Assembly (NCBI RefSeq): GCF_900177415.1 | Contig: NZ_FXAF01000008.1 | Coordinates: 248,001-312,000, forward strand | Reading direction: 5' to 3' | DNA from: Xaviernesmea oryzae | GTDB lineage: Bacteria; Pseudomonadota; Alphaproteobacteria; Rhizobiales; Rhizobiaceae | Length of the DNA stretch: 64,000 nucleotides | Shown here: piece by piece, positions 8,171 through 17,118 of the stretch | How positions within the stretch are numbered: the first letter of the stretch is position 1 | Layout: each line of letters starts with the position of its first letter | The notes under the pieces: generated by a model | Seen by the model: the letters and a program-made list of their open reading frames with translations, nothing else | Told to the model about the DNA's origin: nothing | The model's database searches: none | Made by a program: the position numbers and the translations under genes

Positions 8171-9670
8171 GTGGAGGCCTGGGATCAGAACCTGGGGGGT
8201 GGGTGGTACGAACGCGGGCTTCGAGCGATCTTGAAGAAAATCCTTATTGCAACGTTCAAGGAGCGCGCGAGGCGGTGGGAACACGAGCTCGGCGCCAGAT
8301 TGCGTTCCCTTGGCCATGACGTTTATTTCGAACAGGTCGAAGGCCGCCCACCGATGCCTTTCCTGGATGCCGTCCTCGCGCTGGAAGCACGGCGCGGCGG
8401 CCCTTCGTCCGCATCCCTGACATCGCCTCCACCGGCGGACCATCTCCCGGATACATTGGATCTGTTGATCGATCTGACCGGAAAGGCATCTCCCCGCGGC
8501 CTGCCGCTCCTGACCATTGACATCAACGGCTGTCCCTATCTGCCGGAAGCGTTTCCCCTTCTGCGATCGGGCTCCGGTCTTGTCGACATCACCGCCCGGC
8601 TCGATGGCAAGCCGATCGGTTGCGCCTTTCCCATGATCAGTGACAAAGCCTGGCTCGCGCGCGATGCCAACGAAGTTCTTGCGGCGGCCCAGTCTCTGAT
8701 CGTGCACGTGATTGCCCGTTTCGAGGCCGGACGGCTGGAGGCGGTTCGCGCAGCCCAGGTCGAGCGAGCGCCGCGTTTCCTTGCCCCCGGCTATATCGAA
8801 CGTCTCGTCATCAGCCTTGGAGGCCGAGCCTTGCGCAAGCTGAGGCCTGGACACCGAGAATTCTCCTGGCAGACCGCCTACCGCTTCATCGACGGACCGG
8901 GGATCGCCGAAGACAAGACGATCGCGGGTCCGCCTTTTACCGTCCTGGCCGATGACGGGCAGCGCTTCTATGCCGATCCCTTCCCGATGGAACATGGAGG
9001 GCGCCATTATCTTTTCGTCGAGGAATACCCTTATGCGCGCGGCCGGGGCATCATCTCGGTTGCCGAACTGGACGAGGATGGAAAATTCGGTCGTCCTCGT
9101 CCCGTGCTGGAGGAGCCGTATCATCTTTCCTACCCGAATGTTTTCGCGCGCGAGGGCTCCATATTCATGATCCCCGAAAGCGGCTCTGCGGGTCAGGTCG
9201 TCCTTTATCGAGCGCAATCCTTCCCCGATCGCTGGGTCCGCGACACGGTGCTGATCGAAGGCAGGAACTTCAACGACGCGACCCTTCTCGAACACCAAGG
9301 GCGGCTTTGGATGTTTGGAACGGAACGGTTTGGCAGCGGCAGCGCATCGGATACGATGATGATCTACAGCGCCGACAATCTGCGCGGTCCCTGGGAGCCT
9401 CATCCGCTGAACCCGATCGTGATCGACCGAGCCGGCGCCCGCCCGGGCGGAAACATCATCTACATGGCCGGCAAGATCTTTCTGCCTGTACAGGACGGGA
9501 CCGAGTTTTACGGCGGAGGTCTGGGGCTACGCGAAATCGTCAGGCTGGACGCTTCAGACGTCCAGCTTGGCCCGGTACTCCCGATCAGGGAATCGATCTC
9601 CCAGACCCGTGCCCGCATTCATACCCTCAACCGGGCAGGGCGGCTGGAGGTTATCGATAGCCCCCGATAA
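8171..9670 (+). CDS. Polysaccharide-locus beta-propeller protein (GINT1-like)
   Basis: A roughly 499-residue protein. Residues about 20-200 resemble the formyltransferase-like N-terminal part seen in bacterial relatives of glucosamine inositolphosphorylceramide transferase. Residues about 225-490 form a GH43-like beta-propeller, with repeated acidic blade turns such as FYADPFPMEHGGRHYLFVEE, YHLSYPNVF and NFNDATLLEHQGRLWMF. Such proteins are frequent in exopolysaccharide clusters, but their reaction is not established; a transferase or modifying role is a guess. The GTG at 8171 gives the longest frame. A TTG at 8231, which opens LKKILIATF, is an equally plausible start. Its 3' end overlaps the convergent polymerase gene by 20 bases. 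Confidence 0.7.
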   Translation: MEAWDQNLGGGWYERGLRAILKKILIATFKERARRWEHELGARLRSLGHDVYFEQVEGRPPMPFLDAVLALEARRGGPSSASLTSPPPADHLPDTLDLLIDLTGKASPRGLPLLTIDINGCPYLPEAFPLLRSGSGLVDITARLDGKPIGCAFPMISDKAWLARDANEVLAAAQSLIVHVIARFEAGRLEAVRAAQVERAPRFLAPGYIERLVISLGGRALRKLRPGHREFSWQTAYRFIDGPGIAEDKTIAGPPFTVLADDGQRFYADPFPMEHGGRHYLFVEEYPYARGRGIISVAELDEDGKFGRPRPVLEEPYHLSYPNVFAREGSIFMIPESGSAGQVVLYRAQSFPDRWVRDTVLIEGRNFNDATLLEHQGRLWMFGTERFGSGSASDTMMIYSADNLRGPWEPHPLNPIVIDRAGARPGGNIIYMAGKIFLPVQDGTEFYGGGLGLREIVRLDASDVQLGPVLPIRESISQTRARIHTLNRAGRLEVIDSPR

Positions 9671-10958
9671 CGGCTTCGCCTGCCCGCGGCCTCGCCGGCA
9701 CATGTGCTGCGGAAACCGAACTGCGGAAGCCGACGATCAGGATGGTGAGAAGAATGATGTCGGGCGTCTTGGTGGCCAGGGCGTTGTTCGACAGGTCGAC
9801 CAGGATGAAGATGGAAGCCCCGATCTTCGCAGCCGCCGGGGTTCCTCGAAGGAGCCGCAGGACATACCGGATCACGATAAGCGTGAAGACGATCGCGGCG
9901 GGCAGCCCCAGAAGCATGATGATGATGACCGGGGCGCTTTCGATGAAAGGAAGCCCTAACTTCTCGTTGACGAGCGTCAGAAGGTCGGTGGCATCCATGC
10001 CGGTCAGGATTTCCTTCCAGCCGACATAGCTGAATATCTGATAAATCCTCACCCGAGCCAAGGAATTCTCGTCAACGACAGAGCTGAAACGGCTGAGCAA
10101 ACCACCTGCCAGCAGCACCGCGATCAACACTGCTCCGATGACGAACGTGACCAGCAGCGCGATGAACTTCGCCTGACGTTCGTGGCGAGCGGAAAGCTTT
10201 GGCCATCGCACGAAAAGCAGAAGCAGGAGTATCTCCACCGCCGACAGCATCAGCGCCAGACGAGCGCCGGCAGCCGCACAGCCGATAAAAAGCACGAAGA
10301 CGGCCGCAGTCTTGAGCCAGATCCGCCAGCGGGTAAGGGGTACGAAACCGATCGCTATCGCGCAATGCGCCCCCAGTGCCAGAGGGTGGCCGGAAAGCCC
10401 GGTGGCGCGGAAAAAGGGTTCGCCCTCCGTGAAGGGCATCAGGCGATGCTGTGTGAGTGCCTCACCGATGGCAATGACCGCGCTTGCAAGCAAGATCAAC
10501 AGAACCGTGGTGGCGATGATTCTCCGGCTCTGCTCATTCTGCGTCAGCATCAGGAGGGCCGTCAGAACCGCGGTCAAATATGTGTCGATCAGGAAACCCG
10601 TCGCCCCCAGTCTCCCCGCCAGGATGAGGTAGAAAACGAGGGCGCCCATGAGGGCGGCATAGCGCACCAATGCGCGAAAGAGGCTGATGTCGTCTCCGGC
10701 AAGCACGAAAGGCCGGCAGAACAGCGCCGCAACGAGCGTTGCCGCGATGGCGTAAGTTCCCAGATGGAACTTGGCGTAGAACGGCCCGCCCTCGTTCGTG
10801 TAATCCAAGAACATGTTCATCAGATGGGGCGTCATGACCAGACGAAATACGAGGACCCCGGCCGTCAGGAAGAGGAACATAATTCCAAGCGCATTCTGAC
10901 GGACATCGATATCCGCTCGCGGATGCGGGTATCGAGAGCCTGAGACAGAATAGGACAT
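9651..10958 (-). CDS. Wzy-like polysaccharide polymerase/O-antigen ligase family
   Basis: A 435-residue integral membrane protein with about 11-12 hydrophobic segments. A larger periplasmic loop lies in the C-terminal third, between the segment ending AVLLAGGLLSRF and the segment starting SAPVIIIMLLG. This topology, together with the PFFRATGLSGHPLALG segment, fits the VpsF/Wzy polymerase and O-antigen-ligase superfamily. It should join lipid-linked repeats at the periplasmic face of the inner membrane. It is divergent from the GumC/Wzc-like gene, the usual partner that sets chain length. Sequence conservation in this family is poor, so the call rests on topology, motif texture and context. 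Confidence 0.72.
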   Translation of the reverse strand: MSYSVSGSRYPHPRADIDVRQNALGIMFLFLTAGVLVFRLVMTPHLMNMFLDYTNEGGPFYAKFHLGTYAIAATLVAALFCRPFVLAGDDISLFRALVRYAALMGALVFYLILAGRLGATGFLIDTYLTAVLTALLMLTQNEQSRRIIATTVLLILLASAVIAIGEALTQHRLMPFTEGEPFFRATGLSGHPLALGAHCAIAIGFVPLTRWRIWLKTAAVFVLFIGCAAAGARLALMLSAVEILLLLLFVRWPKLSARHERQAKFIALLVTFVIGAVLIAVLLAGGLLSRFSSVVDENSLARVRIYQIFSYVGWKEILTGMDATDLLTLVNEKLGLPFIESAPVIIIMLLGLPAAIVFTLIVIRYVLRLLRGTPAAAKIGASIFILVDLSNNALATKTPDIILLTILIVGFRSSVSAAHVPARPRAGEAVIGGYR

Positions 10959-11091
10959 TTCATCTCCTTGCCGGGAAACCTTCCGTCATTCCTGGTCCAC
11001 CTGCGCGGGCAAATTACCTGAGGGGGAAAATAAGCCGTTAACCGCATGCCTCTATAACTAACGCCAGCATAGGAAACGAGGCGTTAACCTA

Positions 11092-12597
11092 ATGGCTTCT
11101 TCTCTTCTCGATTATCTGGCCGATACGCCACGCGGCCGCGCTTCCGATCGAAAAGATTTTGACAGGGAGTGGCATCAGGCCGAAGCTCCAGCCGCCGCTG
11201 CGGAGACCGTGACGCTCGACAAGATCGCAAGTTTCATGGAACTCGATCTTCGTCGTGTCTTCGTCTGGTTGAAGACAGGCATCAGGCTGGCTATCGTCCT
11301 TGCCTTGCTTGGAGCGGTAGCCGCCGCCGGATATGGCATCGTCAGCCCGCCGCGATACACCGTCACCACCGACGTTCTGATCGATCCGGCCAATCTTCAG
11401 GTGGTCAACAACGATCTTTTCGCCGCTCCCGGTCAAGTGGACGCTCAGCTTCTCAGCCTCGGCAGCCGCATACGCGTCATGACATCGGGCAACGTTCTGT
11501 CGCGGGTCGTGAAGGAGCTGAAACTCTACGAGGATCCGGAGTTCTACAAGCCGCCGTCGGCCGGCTTTTTCACGTTTCTCCGACGCGGTGAGGCATCCAA
11601 ACCGAATCCCGAACTGGCAGCGCTGAAGGCTCTCCGTCCGAAGGTGAGCATCAGCACCGACGAAAGGTCCTTCATCGCAAGCTTGTCCGTTTCGGCCCAG
11701 ACAACGGAAAAGGCGATAACGATTTCGAAAGCGATCGTCGGCGCTTTCCAGTCCGAACTCGCTGCGGCCGATGCAGAAGGCGCGAACCGCGCCGCCAGCG
11801 CGCTCGATAACAGGCTCGAAGAACTCAGGCGCGACGTGTTGGCGGCCGAGGAGCGGATCGAGGCCTACAAGCGCGATCACAATCTGTCGACCGGCGAGAA
11901 CGGCCAGCTCGTGAGCTCTCAGACGATCAGCCAGCTGAACAGCCAGATCGTCGCTGCCCGCTCACGCGTGATCGATGCGCAGGTAACCTACAACGCGCTT
12001 CAGAAGGCGGGAAGCACTCCCGTCGGCAGTCAGGTGGCCGTTTCCCCCGCATTGGCCGAGCTGCTGCAACGCGCCGGCGCCATGCAGCAGCAATTCGATG
12101 ACCAGAGGGTGGTATTCGGTGAGCGGCATCCTTCCATCGTCCGGTTGAGAGCCCAGCTCTCGTCAATCCGCGAACAGGTGAAGGTCGAACTGGAGCGGGC
12201 TGCGAGTGCCGCCAAATCCGAGCTGGATAAGGCAAATGCCGCACTCAGCGAGCTGACCGCCAGGATGGCGGAGGTGGAAGGTTCGATTTTCAACGACAAC
12301 CAGTCCCAGATCGAATTGCGCGAACTCCAGCGCGATGCAAGCTCCAAGGCCGCGATATACGAGAGCTTTCTTTCCCGCGCACGGCAGATTACCGAACGCG
12401 AGCAAATCAACACCAACAATATCAGGGTGATCTCCGGGGCCCTGCCCCCTGCCGGCCGTTCATGGCCGCCAAGCACGGCTGTCCTTCTCATCATGGGCGC
12501 GATAGCAGGGTTCATCCTCGGTCTCGGTCTTGCCGTCGTCCGCGGCATCATCGCCGATCTGCGGCTCCCGCACCTAAAACCGCTGCACCATTCGTGA
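11092..12597 (+). CDS. GumC/Wzz-type chain-length determinant without kinase domain
   Basis: A 501-residue polysaccharide co-polymerase. A first membrane segment near residues 62-86 is followed by the Wzz motif region (RYTVTTDVLIDPANLQVV) and a long periplasmic coiled coil rich in Glu, Arg, Ala and Gln (about 225-420). RVISGALPPAGRSWPP then leads into a second membrane segment near 460-485. The protein ends soon after, with no Walker motifs or tyrosine cluster, so any tyrosine kinase would be a separate protein. A GAGG sits about 9 bases before the ATG. It is followed after 8 bases by a glycosyltransferase gene on the same strand. It probably sets polymer length and links Wzy to export. Confidence 0.85.
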   Translation: MASSLLDYLADTPRGRASDRKDFDREWHQAEAPAAAAETVTLDKIASFMELDLRRVFVWLKTGIRLAIVLALLGAVAAAGYGIVSPPRYTVTTDVLIDPANLQVVNNDLFAAPGQVDAQLLSLGSRIRVMTSGNVLSRVVKELKLYEDPEFYKPPSAGFFTFLRRGEASKPNPELAALKALRPKVSISTDERSFIASLSVSAQTTEKAITISKAIVGAFQSELAAADAEGANRAASALDNRLEELRRDVLAAEERIEAYKRDHNLSTGENGQLVSSQTISQLNSQIVAARSRVIDAQVTYNALQKAGSTPVGSQVAVSPALAELLQRAGAMQQQFDDQRVVFGERHPSIVRLRAQLSSIREQVKVELERAASAAKSELDKANAALSELTARMAEVEGSIFNDNQSQIELRELQRDASSKAAIYESFLSRARQITEREQINTNNIRVISGALPPAGRSWPPSTAVLLIMGAIAGFILGLGLAVVRGIIADLRLPHLKPLHHS

Positions 12598-12605
12598 ACG
12601 CGGGC

Positions 12606-13724
12606 ATGAGAAAACGGATCGTCTTTCACGTTCCGAGCTTGAGGGGTGGCGGTGCCGAGCGCGTTTTTGTCCTGATGGCCAACGAGATGGCGGCGCGGGG
12701 CCATGCGGTGACGCTCTTCGTCTGGAATGCCGAAGGCCCCAATGCCGAACTGATCAGCCCCAAGGTCAAACTCGTCACTTTGGGACTGGCGATCCATGGC
12801 GAGGGCTTCGGAAAACCCGCAACCCTCAAGGGACTTGCCAGATCGGCGACCTTCCTGCGCCGCGAGCGACCCGATGTCGTTTTCTCCGCTCCCGAATTCG
12901 CCAATCTGCTGACCGCGCTCGCCCTTCTTATCGGCGGCTGCCGCGCGGCCTTCTTCCCGAGTTATCATGCCGCCGCATCATTGGAGAGCAATGGCCTCGG
13001 TTCCCGCATCGCGCCGATGCTGACGCGGTTGGTTGCCTGGCGCGCAACCAAAGCAATAGCCGTATCGAGCGGAATTGGCCGCGATCTTTCGGTGGGCGGA
13101 TTCCGCGATAACCAGGTGGCGGTCATCCATAATCCACTTCCTCCCCTGCACCGACGCAACACCACACCCCAGCCGTGGCAGGCCGCCCTTGCAGCCATGG
13201 GAGAGGGGCCGGTGGTCGTCACTCTCGGCCGCCTGGTGCCGGTCAAGGACCATCGGACGCTTTTGAAAGCATTCTCGATGCTTGATCCGGCGCGAAAGTG
13301 CCGTTTGGTGATTTTCGGCGATGGGCCGCTCAAAGAAAATCTCGTCGCCTATGCGGATGAACTCGGCATATCCGACAGGGTGCTTTTCCCGGGTTACGTC
13401 AATGATCCGGCCGTGTGCTACGCGATTGCCGACCTCTTCGTCCTTTCGTCAACAAGCGAGGGCTTCGGCAATGTTTTGATCGAAGCGATGGCGGCGGGCG
13501 TCCCGGTCGTATCGACCGACGCGCCGCATGGACCGCGCGAGATACTTGCGGATGGCCGGTTCGGCGCTCTGGTTCCCGTCGGCGATCCCATGGCACTGGC
13601 GGGAGCCATCAGCCAGACCCTGGCGGAGCCACGGCAGGCGTCGGACCTCAAGATGCGCGCGGCAGATTTCAGCATTGGCGTCATCGGCGACCGCTACGAA
13701 GATTTGATCGGCGAGAGAGCCTAA
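12606..13724 (+). CDS. GT4-family glycosyltransferase
   Basis: A 372-residue retaining glycosyltransferase. The N-terminal VPSLRGGGAERVFVLMAN is the classic glycine-rich acceptor-side turn of GT4. VVTLGRLVPVKDHRTLL and IFGDGPLKENL precede the donor-site E-x7-E element SEGFGNVLIEAMAAG. It acts in the cytoplasm or at the inner membrane on lipid-linked intermediates. The ATG at 12606 follows the GumC-like stop by 8 bases, so the two are probably co-transcribed. Its stop lies 7 bases from the end of the convergent permease gene, which marks the right boundary of the polysaccharide locus. Donor and linkage cannot be assigned. Confidence 0.87.
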   Translation: MRKRIVFHVPSLRGGGAERVFVLMANEMAARGHAVTLFVWNAEGPNAELISPKVKLVTLGLAIHGEGFGKPATLKGLARSATFLRRERPDVVFSAPEFANLLTALALLIGGCRAAFFPSYHAAASLESNGLGSRIAPMLTRLVAWRATKAIAVSSGIGRDLSVGGFRDNQVAVIHNPLPPLHRRNTTPQPWQAALAAMGEGPVVVTLGRLVPVKDHRTLLKAFSMLDPARKCRLVIFGDGPLKENLVAYADELGISDRVLFPGYVNDPAVCYAIADLFVLSSTSEGFGNVLIEAMAAGVPVVSTDAPHGPREILADGRFGALVPVGDPMALAGAISQTLAEPRQASDLKMRAADFSIGVIGDRYEDLIGERA

Positions 13725-13731
13725 GCCGGCG

Positions 13732-14625
13732 CTATATCTCCGCCGATTTCAGCGTCGGGTCGAGCTTGTCCCGCAGCCAGTCACCGACGAGGCTGATCGA
13801 CAGCGTCGTCAGGAAGATGACGATGCCGGCGGGCACGCCCGTCCACCAGGCAGTCGCCAGATAGTTTCGCCCTTCTCCAAGCATCAGTCCAAGGCTTGTC
13901 TGCGGTGGCTGGATGCCGAGACCAAGGAAGCTCAACGACGTTTCGATGAGGATCAGCTCAGGAAAATTGAGCGTCAGCTGGACAATCAATACGCTGAGAA
14001 TATTCGGCAGAATATGCCGCATGTAGATGCGCGCTGGGTGAACGCCGAGCGTGCGGATCGCGAAAGCATACCCCTGGCCGTTTGCCTGCAGCACGAGGCC
14101 GCGTGTCAGCCGCGCATAGACTTCCCAACCGTAAAGGCCGACCACCACCAGGAAGAGCTCGAAGTTGTTGCCAAAGAAAGCGAGCACCGCAAGTGCGATG
14201 ATGAAGAAGGGCATGCTCGCCTGGAAATCCACGAAGACCATCACGACATCTTCAATCAGACCGCGAAAATGCGCCGCGAGAAAGCCGAGAAGCGTACCGA
14301 AGGTGGCGCCGATCATGGAGCCGAGGATGGCGATCACCACACTCATGCGTGTGGCATAAATCAGCCGGCTCAGCACATCGCGGCCGAGCCCGTCCGTGCC
14401 GAGCAGATATTTCGGATCGCCGCTTAGGAAGGCCGGTGGCTTCAAACGGTTCAGCAGACTTTGCTCCGTATAGCTGAAGGGCGCCAGATGGTCGGCTCCG
14501 GCTGCAACCAGCAGAACCAGCATCAGCCACACCATGCAGAGAAGGATGACGAACCGGGGCCTGCCAGCGTCCTTCATGCCGAGCCTGCGTGCCTTTCTCA
14601 CCGGCAGTGATTGCTCGATACTCAT
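13732..14625 (-). CDS. Peptide-type ABC transporter permease (DppC-like)
   Basis: A 297-residue inner-membrane permease of the DppC/OppC type. After a short cytoplasmic N-terminus there is one membrane segment (FVILLCMVWLMLVLLVAAG). Next comes the family's hallmark LLGTDGLGRDVLSRLIYATR, then the BPD transport domain with the coupling loop RTLGVHPARIYMRHILPN. Its ATG at 14625 overlaps the stop of the partner permease gene by 4 bases. It is the last gene of the leftward operon that starts with the binding-protein gene at 19723. The substrate could be peptides, or a phosphodiester given the embedded ugpQ. Confidence 0.88.
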   Translation of the reverse strand: MSIEQSLPVRKARRLGMKDAGRPRFVILLCMVWLMLVLLVAAGADHLAPFSYTEQSLLNRLKPPAFLSGDPKYLLGTDGLGRDVLSRLIYATRMSVVIAILGSMIGATFGTLLGFLAAHFRGLIEDVVMVFVDFQASMPFFIIALAVLAFFGNNFELFLVVVGLYGWEVYARLTRGLVLQANGQGYAFAIRTLGVHPARIYMRHILPNILSVLIVQLTLNFPELILIETSLSFLGLGIQPPQTSLGLMLGEGRNYLATAWWTGVPAGIVIFLTTLSISLVGDWLRDKLDPTLKSAEI

Positions 14626-15560
14626 CGGTCCTCCTTGGCTTCCCGGGTTTCGATGCGCGGATCGAGCCAGCCATAGGTCAGGTCGACGATGAAATTGGTG
14701 AGAACCATGGTGAGCGCGACCAGAAGCACGATAGTCTGCACCACCGGCAGGTCGCGCTGGCCGACGGCATTGACCAGCATCAGGCCAATACCGGGCCAGG
14801 CAAACACCGTCTCGACCACGACAGCGCCGGCGATCAGCGAGCCAAGGCGCAGACCAAGCACGGTTACGACCGGGATTGCCGCATTCGGAATAGCATGCGC
14901 GACCACGCGCCGGGTCAGCTTCAGTCCTTTGGCGCGCGCGGTACGCATATAGGGTTGGTGCAATACTTCCAGCATCGAGGAGCGCGTAAACCGCGCTACA
15001 GTGCCGGCATTGATGATACCGAGCGTCACGGCCGGCAGGATGAGGTGCCACCAGGTCGCCCCTCCCGAGCTCGGCAGCACCCGCCACATCATGGAGAAGA
15101 GCAGGATCATCAGGATGGCGAGGAAGAAATTCGGCATGCTGTGGCCGAAGATCGAAAAAGCCATGGCGGCATGATCGATACCCGTGCCGCGCTTCAGCGC
15201 CGCGGCGATTCCGGTAACCAGCCCGACGACGACCGTGATCGCGAAACCGGAAAGCCCGAGCAGAAGGGTCATCGGCACGCGTTCCAGCACAACTTCGAGT
15301 GCCGGTCGGTCATCGCGGAAGGAATAACCGAGATCGCCCTGCACGGCAGACCAGATATAACGCACATATTGCTCGGGAAGCGACCTGTCGAGCCCCCAGG
15401 CGGCCCTGTATTCCGCCACGATCGCCGGCGGCGTATCGTCCGGCAGCATCATCGCCACCGGATCGCCCGAGACGCGAAGCACGATGAAGACGAAGGTCAC
15501 CGCAAGAAGCAGCGTCAGGCACCCGCGCGTGAGCTTCGCCAGAATGAACTGCAGTCTCAT
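14622..15560 (-). CDS. Peptide-type ABC transporter permease (DppB-like)
   Basis: A 312-residue permease of the DppB/OppB type, with the family N-terminus (RLQFILAKLTRGCLTLLLAV), VSGDPVAMMLPDDTPP, then LGLDRSLPEQY-like text (WGLDRSLPEQYVRYIW) and DLGYSFRDDRPALEVVLERVPMT. The coupling loop is RTARAKGLKLTRRVVAHAIPN. It forms the membrane channel with the DppC-like protein. The start at 15560 overlaps the ugpQ stop and its own stop overlaps the next start, both by 4 bases, so translation is tightly coupled along the operon. Confidence 0.88.
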   Translation of the reverse strand: MRLQFILAKLTRGCLTLLLAVTFVFIVLRVSGDPVAMMLPDDTPPAIVAEYRAAWGLDRSLPEQYVRYIWSAVQGDLGYSFRDDRPALEVVLERVPMTLLLGLSGFAITVVVGLVTGIAAALKRGTGIDHAAMAFSIFGHSMPNFFLAILMILLFSMMWRVLPSSGGATWWHLILPAVTLGIINAGTVARFTRSSMLEVLHQPYMRTARAKGLKLTRRVVAHAIPNAAIPVVTVLGLRLGSLIAGAVVVETVFAWPGIGLMLVNAVGQRDLPVVQTIVLLVALTMVLTNFIVDLTYGWLDPRIETREAKEDR

Positions 15561-16288
15561 GGCCGATGCTCCAAAGCCTCGGCAAGCACCTGCCGCGCCG
15601 CCACCGGATCGTTGACGAGGAATCCGGATGCACCCTGGCGCGCCATGCGCAGCAGGTCGTCTGCGGCGAAATCGCCGACCCGGCGGCCGGTGGCGCCCTC
15701 GCCGGCCGTGATCCAGACCGGTCGACCATTATCCACATAACCGGCGATGCGGCCGGGCGCCGTATCCCATTCCCAGATGCGCAGGATATCGCCGCCGGCT
15801 TCGAAGAAGGCCTCCTCGTCGAGGCTCTTGACGAGGCCGAGGATAGAACCCGTCCAGCGGGCTGTCCGCACATGTCCGACGGAGCCCGGCGCGTGCAGTC
15901 CAAGCACCAGATCGCGAGAAGCCACCTCGCGGAGCGCTGCAAGCAGAATATCGAGCGCTTCCGGTCGCTCGTCCTTGACATCGAAGAGGATCGGCTGACT
16001 TTCCGGGACCGTTTCGAAAAGCAGCGCAAGCGCCGGCGCGGCGGGGAAGCCATACGCCTCGATCGCCGCCAGTTCCTTGCTCGTCACCTCGGCGATCGCA
16101 TCTTCCCGGTCCGCGAGGCGTTTCAGGTCCTTGTCGTGGCAGCAGACGACCTTGCCGTCGCCCGTCACGCGGACGTCCACCTCGATATAGTCGGCCTTCG
16201 CCTCGATCGCGCCGACCCAGGCGGCAGGAGAATTTTCCCGGTGGATGGTGGAGTAGCCGCGATGAGCGATGATGGCAGGCAGGGACAT
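15557..16288 (-). CDS. ugpQ: Glycerophosphodiester phosphodiesterase
   Basis: A 243-residue GDPD-family enzyme, the normal size for the cytoplasmic UgpQ type, with no signal peptide. AHRGYSTIHRENSPAAW carries the catalytic His-Arg and the first Glu. ADYIEVDVRVTGDGKVVCCHD supplies the Glu/Asp metal ligands and the second catalytic His. It should split glycerophosphodiesters into glycerol-3-phosphate and an alcohol. It is embedded between the ATP-binding and permease genes of a peptide-type importer, with a 4-base overlap into the DppB-like gene. This suggests that the transported substrate is a phosphodiester, although only the gene order supports that. Confidence 0.88.
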   Translation of the reverse strand: MSLPAIIAHRGYSTIHRENSPAAWVGAIEAKADYIEVDVRVTGDGKVVCCHDKDLKRLADREDAIAEVTSKELAAIEAYGFPAAPALALLFETVPESQPILFDVKDERPEALDILLAALREVASRDLVLGLHAPGSVGHVRTARWTGSILGLVKSLDEEAFFEAGGDILRIWEWDTAPGRIAGYVDNGRPVWITAGEGATGRRVGDFAADDLLRMARQGASGFLVNDPVAARQVLAEALEHRP

Positions 16289-16299
16289 TATGATTTCCT

Positions 16300-17118
16300 T
16301 CAGGCGATGCGGCGCTCACGCGCGCGCCGTTCAGCGGGCGTCGCCGCCGGAACCGCCGCGAGCAGTGAGCGGGTATAGTCGTGCTTGGGATTGGCGAAGA
16401 TTTCGGCAGCGCGGCCGGTTTCGACGATTACCCCCTTCTGCATCACCGCGATCCGGTCGCTGATATGCCGCACCACCCCGAGATCGTGCGAGATGAAGAG
16501 ATAACCGATCCCGAAACGCGCCTTGAGATCGTTGAGCAGGTTGATGATCTGCGCTTGCACGGAGACGTCGAGAGCGCTGACTGCCTCGTCACAGACGACG
16601 ACCCTGGGCTCCAGCACCAGCGCACGGGCGATGACAGCCCGCTGCTGCTGCCCGCCGGAAAGCTGGTGCGAGTAACGTCCACCCATGCCGGGCAGTCCGA
16701 CGAGCGCCAGCATTTCCTCCATGCGTGCTTTGCGCCCTTGCATATCGGACAGCCCATGCGCCTGCATGGCCTCCCCGATCTGAGCACCGATCGTCATGCG
16801 CGGATCGAGCGCCTTGGACGGGTTTTGGAAAATCATCTGCACGCCGCGCCGTTCACGCCGCCATGCGGCCGAACCGATGCGGGCATAGGATCTTCCATCC
16901 AGCGAAACATGGCCGGAAGTCGGGCTTTCGATGCCGGCCGCGATGCGGCCGAGCGTGGATTTGCCGCTGCCGCTTTCACCGACAATGCCCAGCGTTTCGC
17001 CGGGTTCGAGCATGATATCGACATGATCGACCGCCCGCACGCTCGTCTTGCCACGGAACAGGCCGCCGCCGGAGCGATAGACCTTGACGATATCTTGGAG
17101 AACCACCCTGCCGCTCAT
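16300..17118 (-). CDS. ABC transporter ATP-binding protein (DppF-like)
   Basis: A 272-residue ATPase of the OppF/DppF type, the second ATPase of the peptide-type importer. It shows Walker A (GESGSGKST), the MIFQNPSKALDPRMTI Q-loop region, signature LSGGQQQRAVIARAL, Walker B (VVVCDEAVSALDVSVQAQI) and the SHDLGVVRHISDRIAVM switch region. The C-terminal NPKHDYTRSLLAAVP is typical of this subfamily. The ATG at 17118 was chosen because it overlaps the upstream ATPase stop by 4 bases; an upstream in-frame start would add 11 residues inside that gene. Confidence 0.9.
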   Translation of the reverse strand: MSGRVVLQDIVKVYRSGGGLFRGKTSVRAVDHVDIMLEPGETLGIVGESGSGKSTLGRIAAGIESPTSGHVSLDGRSYARIGSAAWRRERRGVQMIFQNPSKALDPRMTIGAQIGEAMQAHGLSDMQGRKARMEEMLALVGLPGMGGRYSHQLSGGQQQRAVIARALVLEPRVVVCDEAVSALDVSVQAQIINLLNDLKARFGIGYLFISHDLGVVRHISDRIAVMQKGVIVETGRAAEIFANPKHDYTRSLLAAVPAATPAERRARERRIA

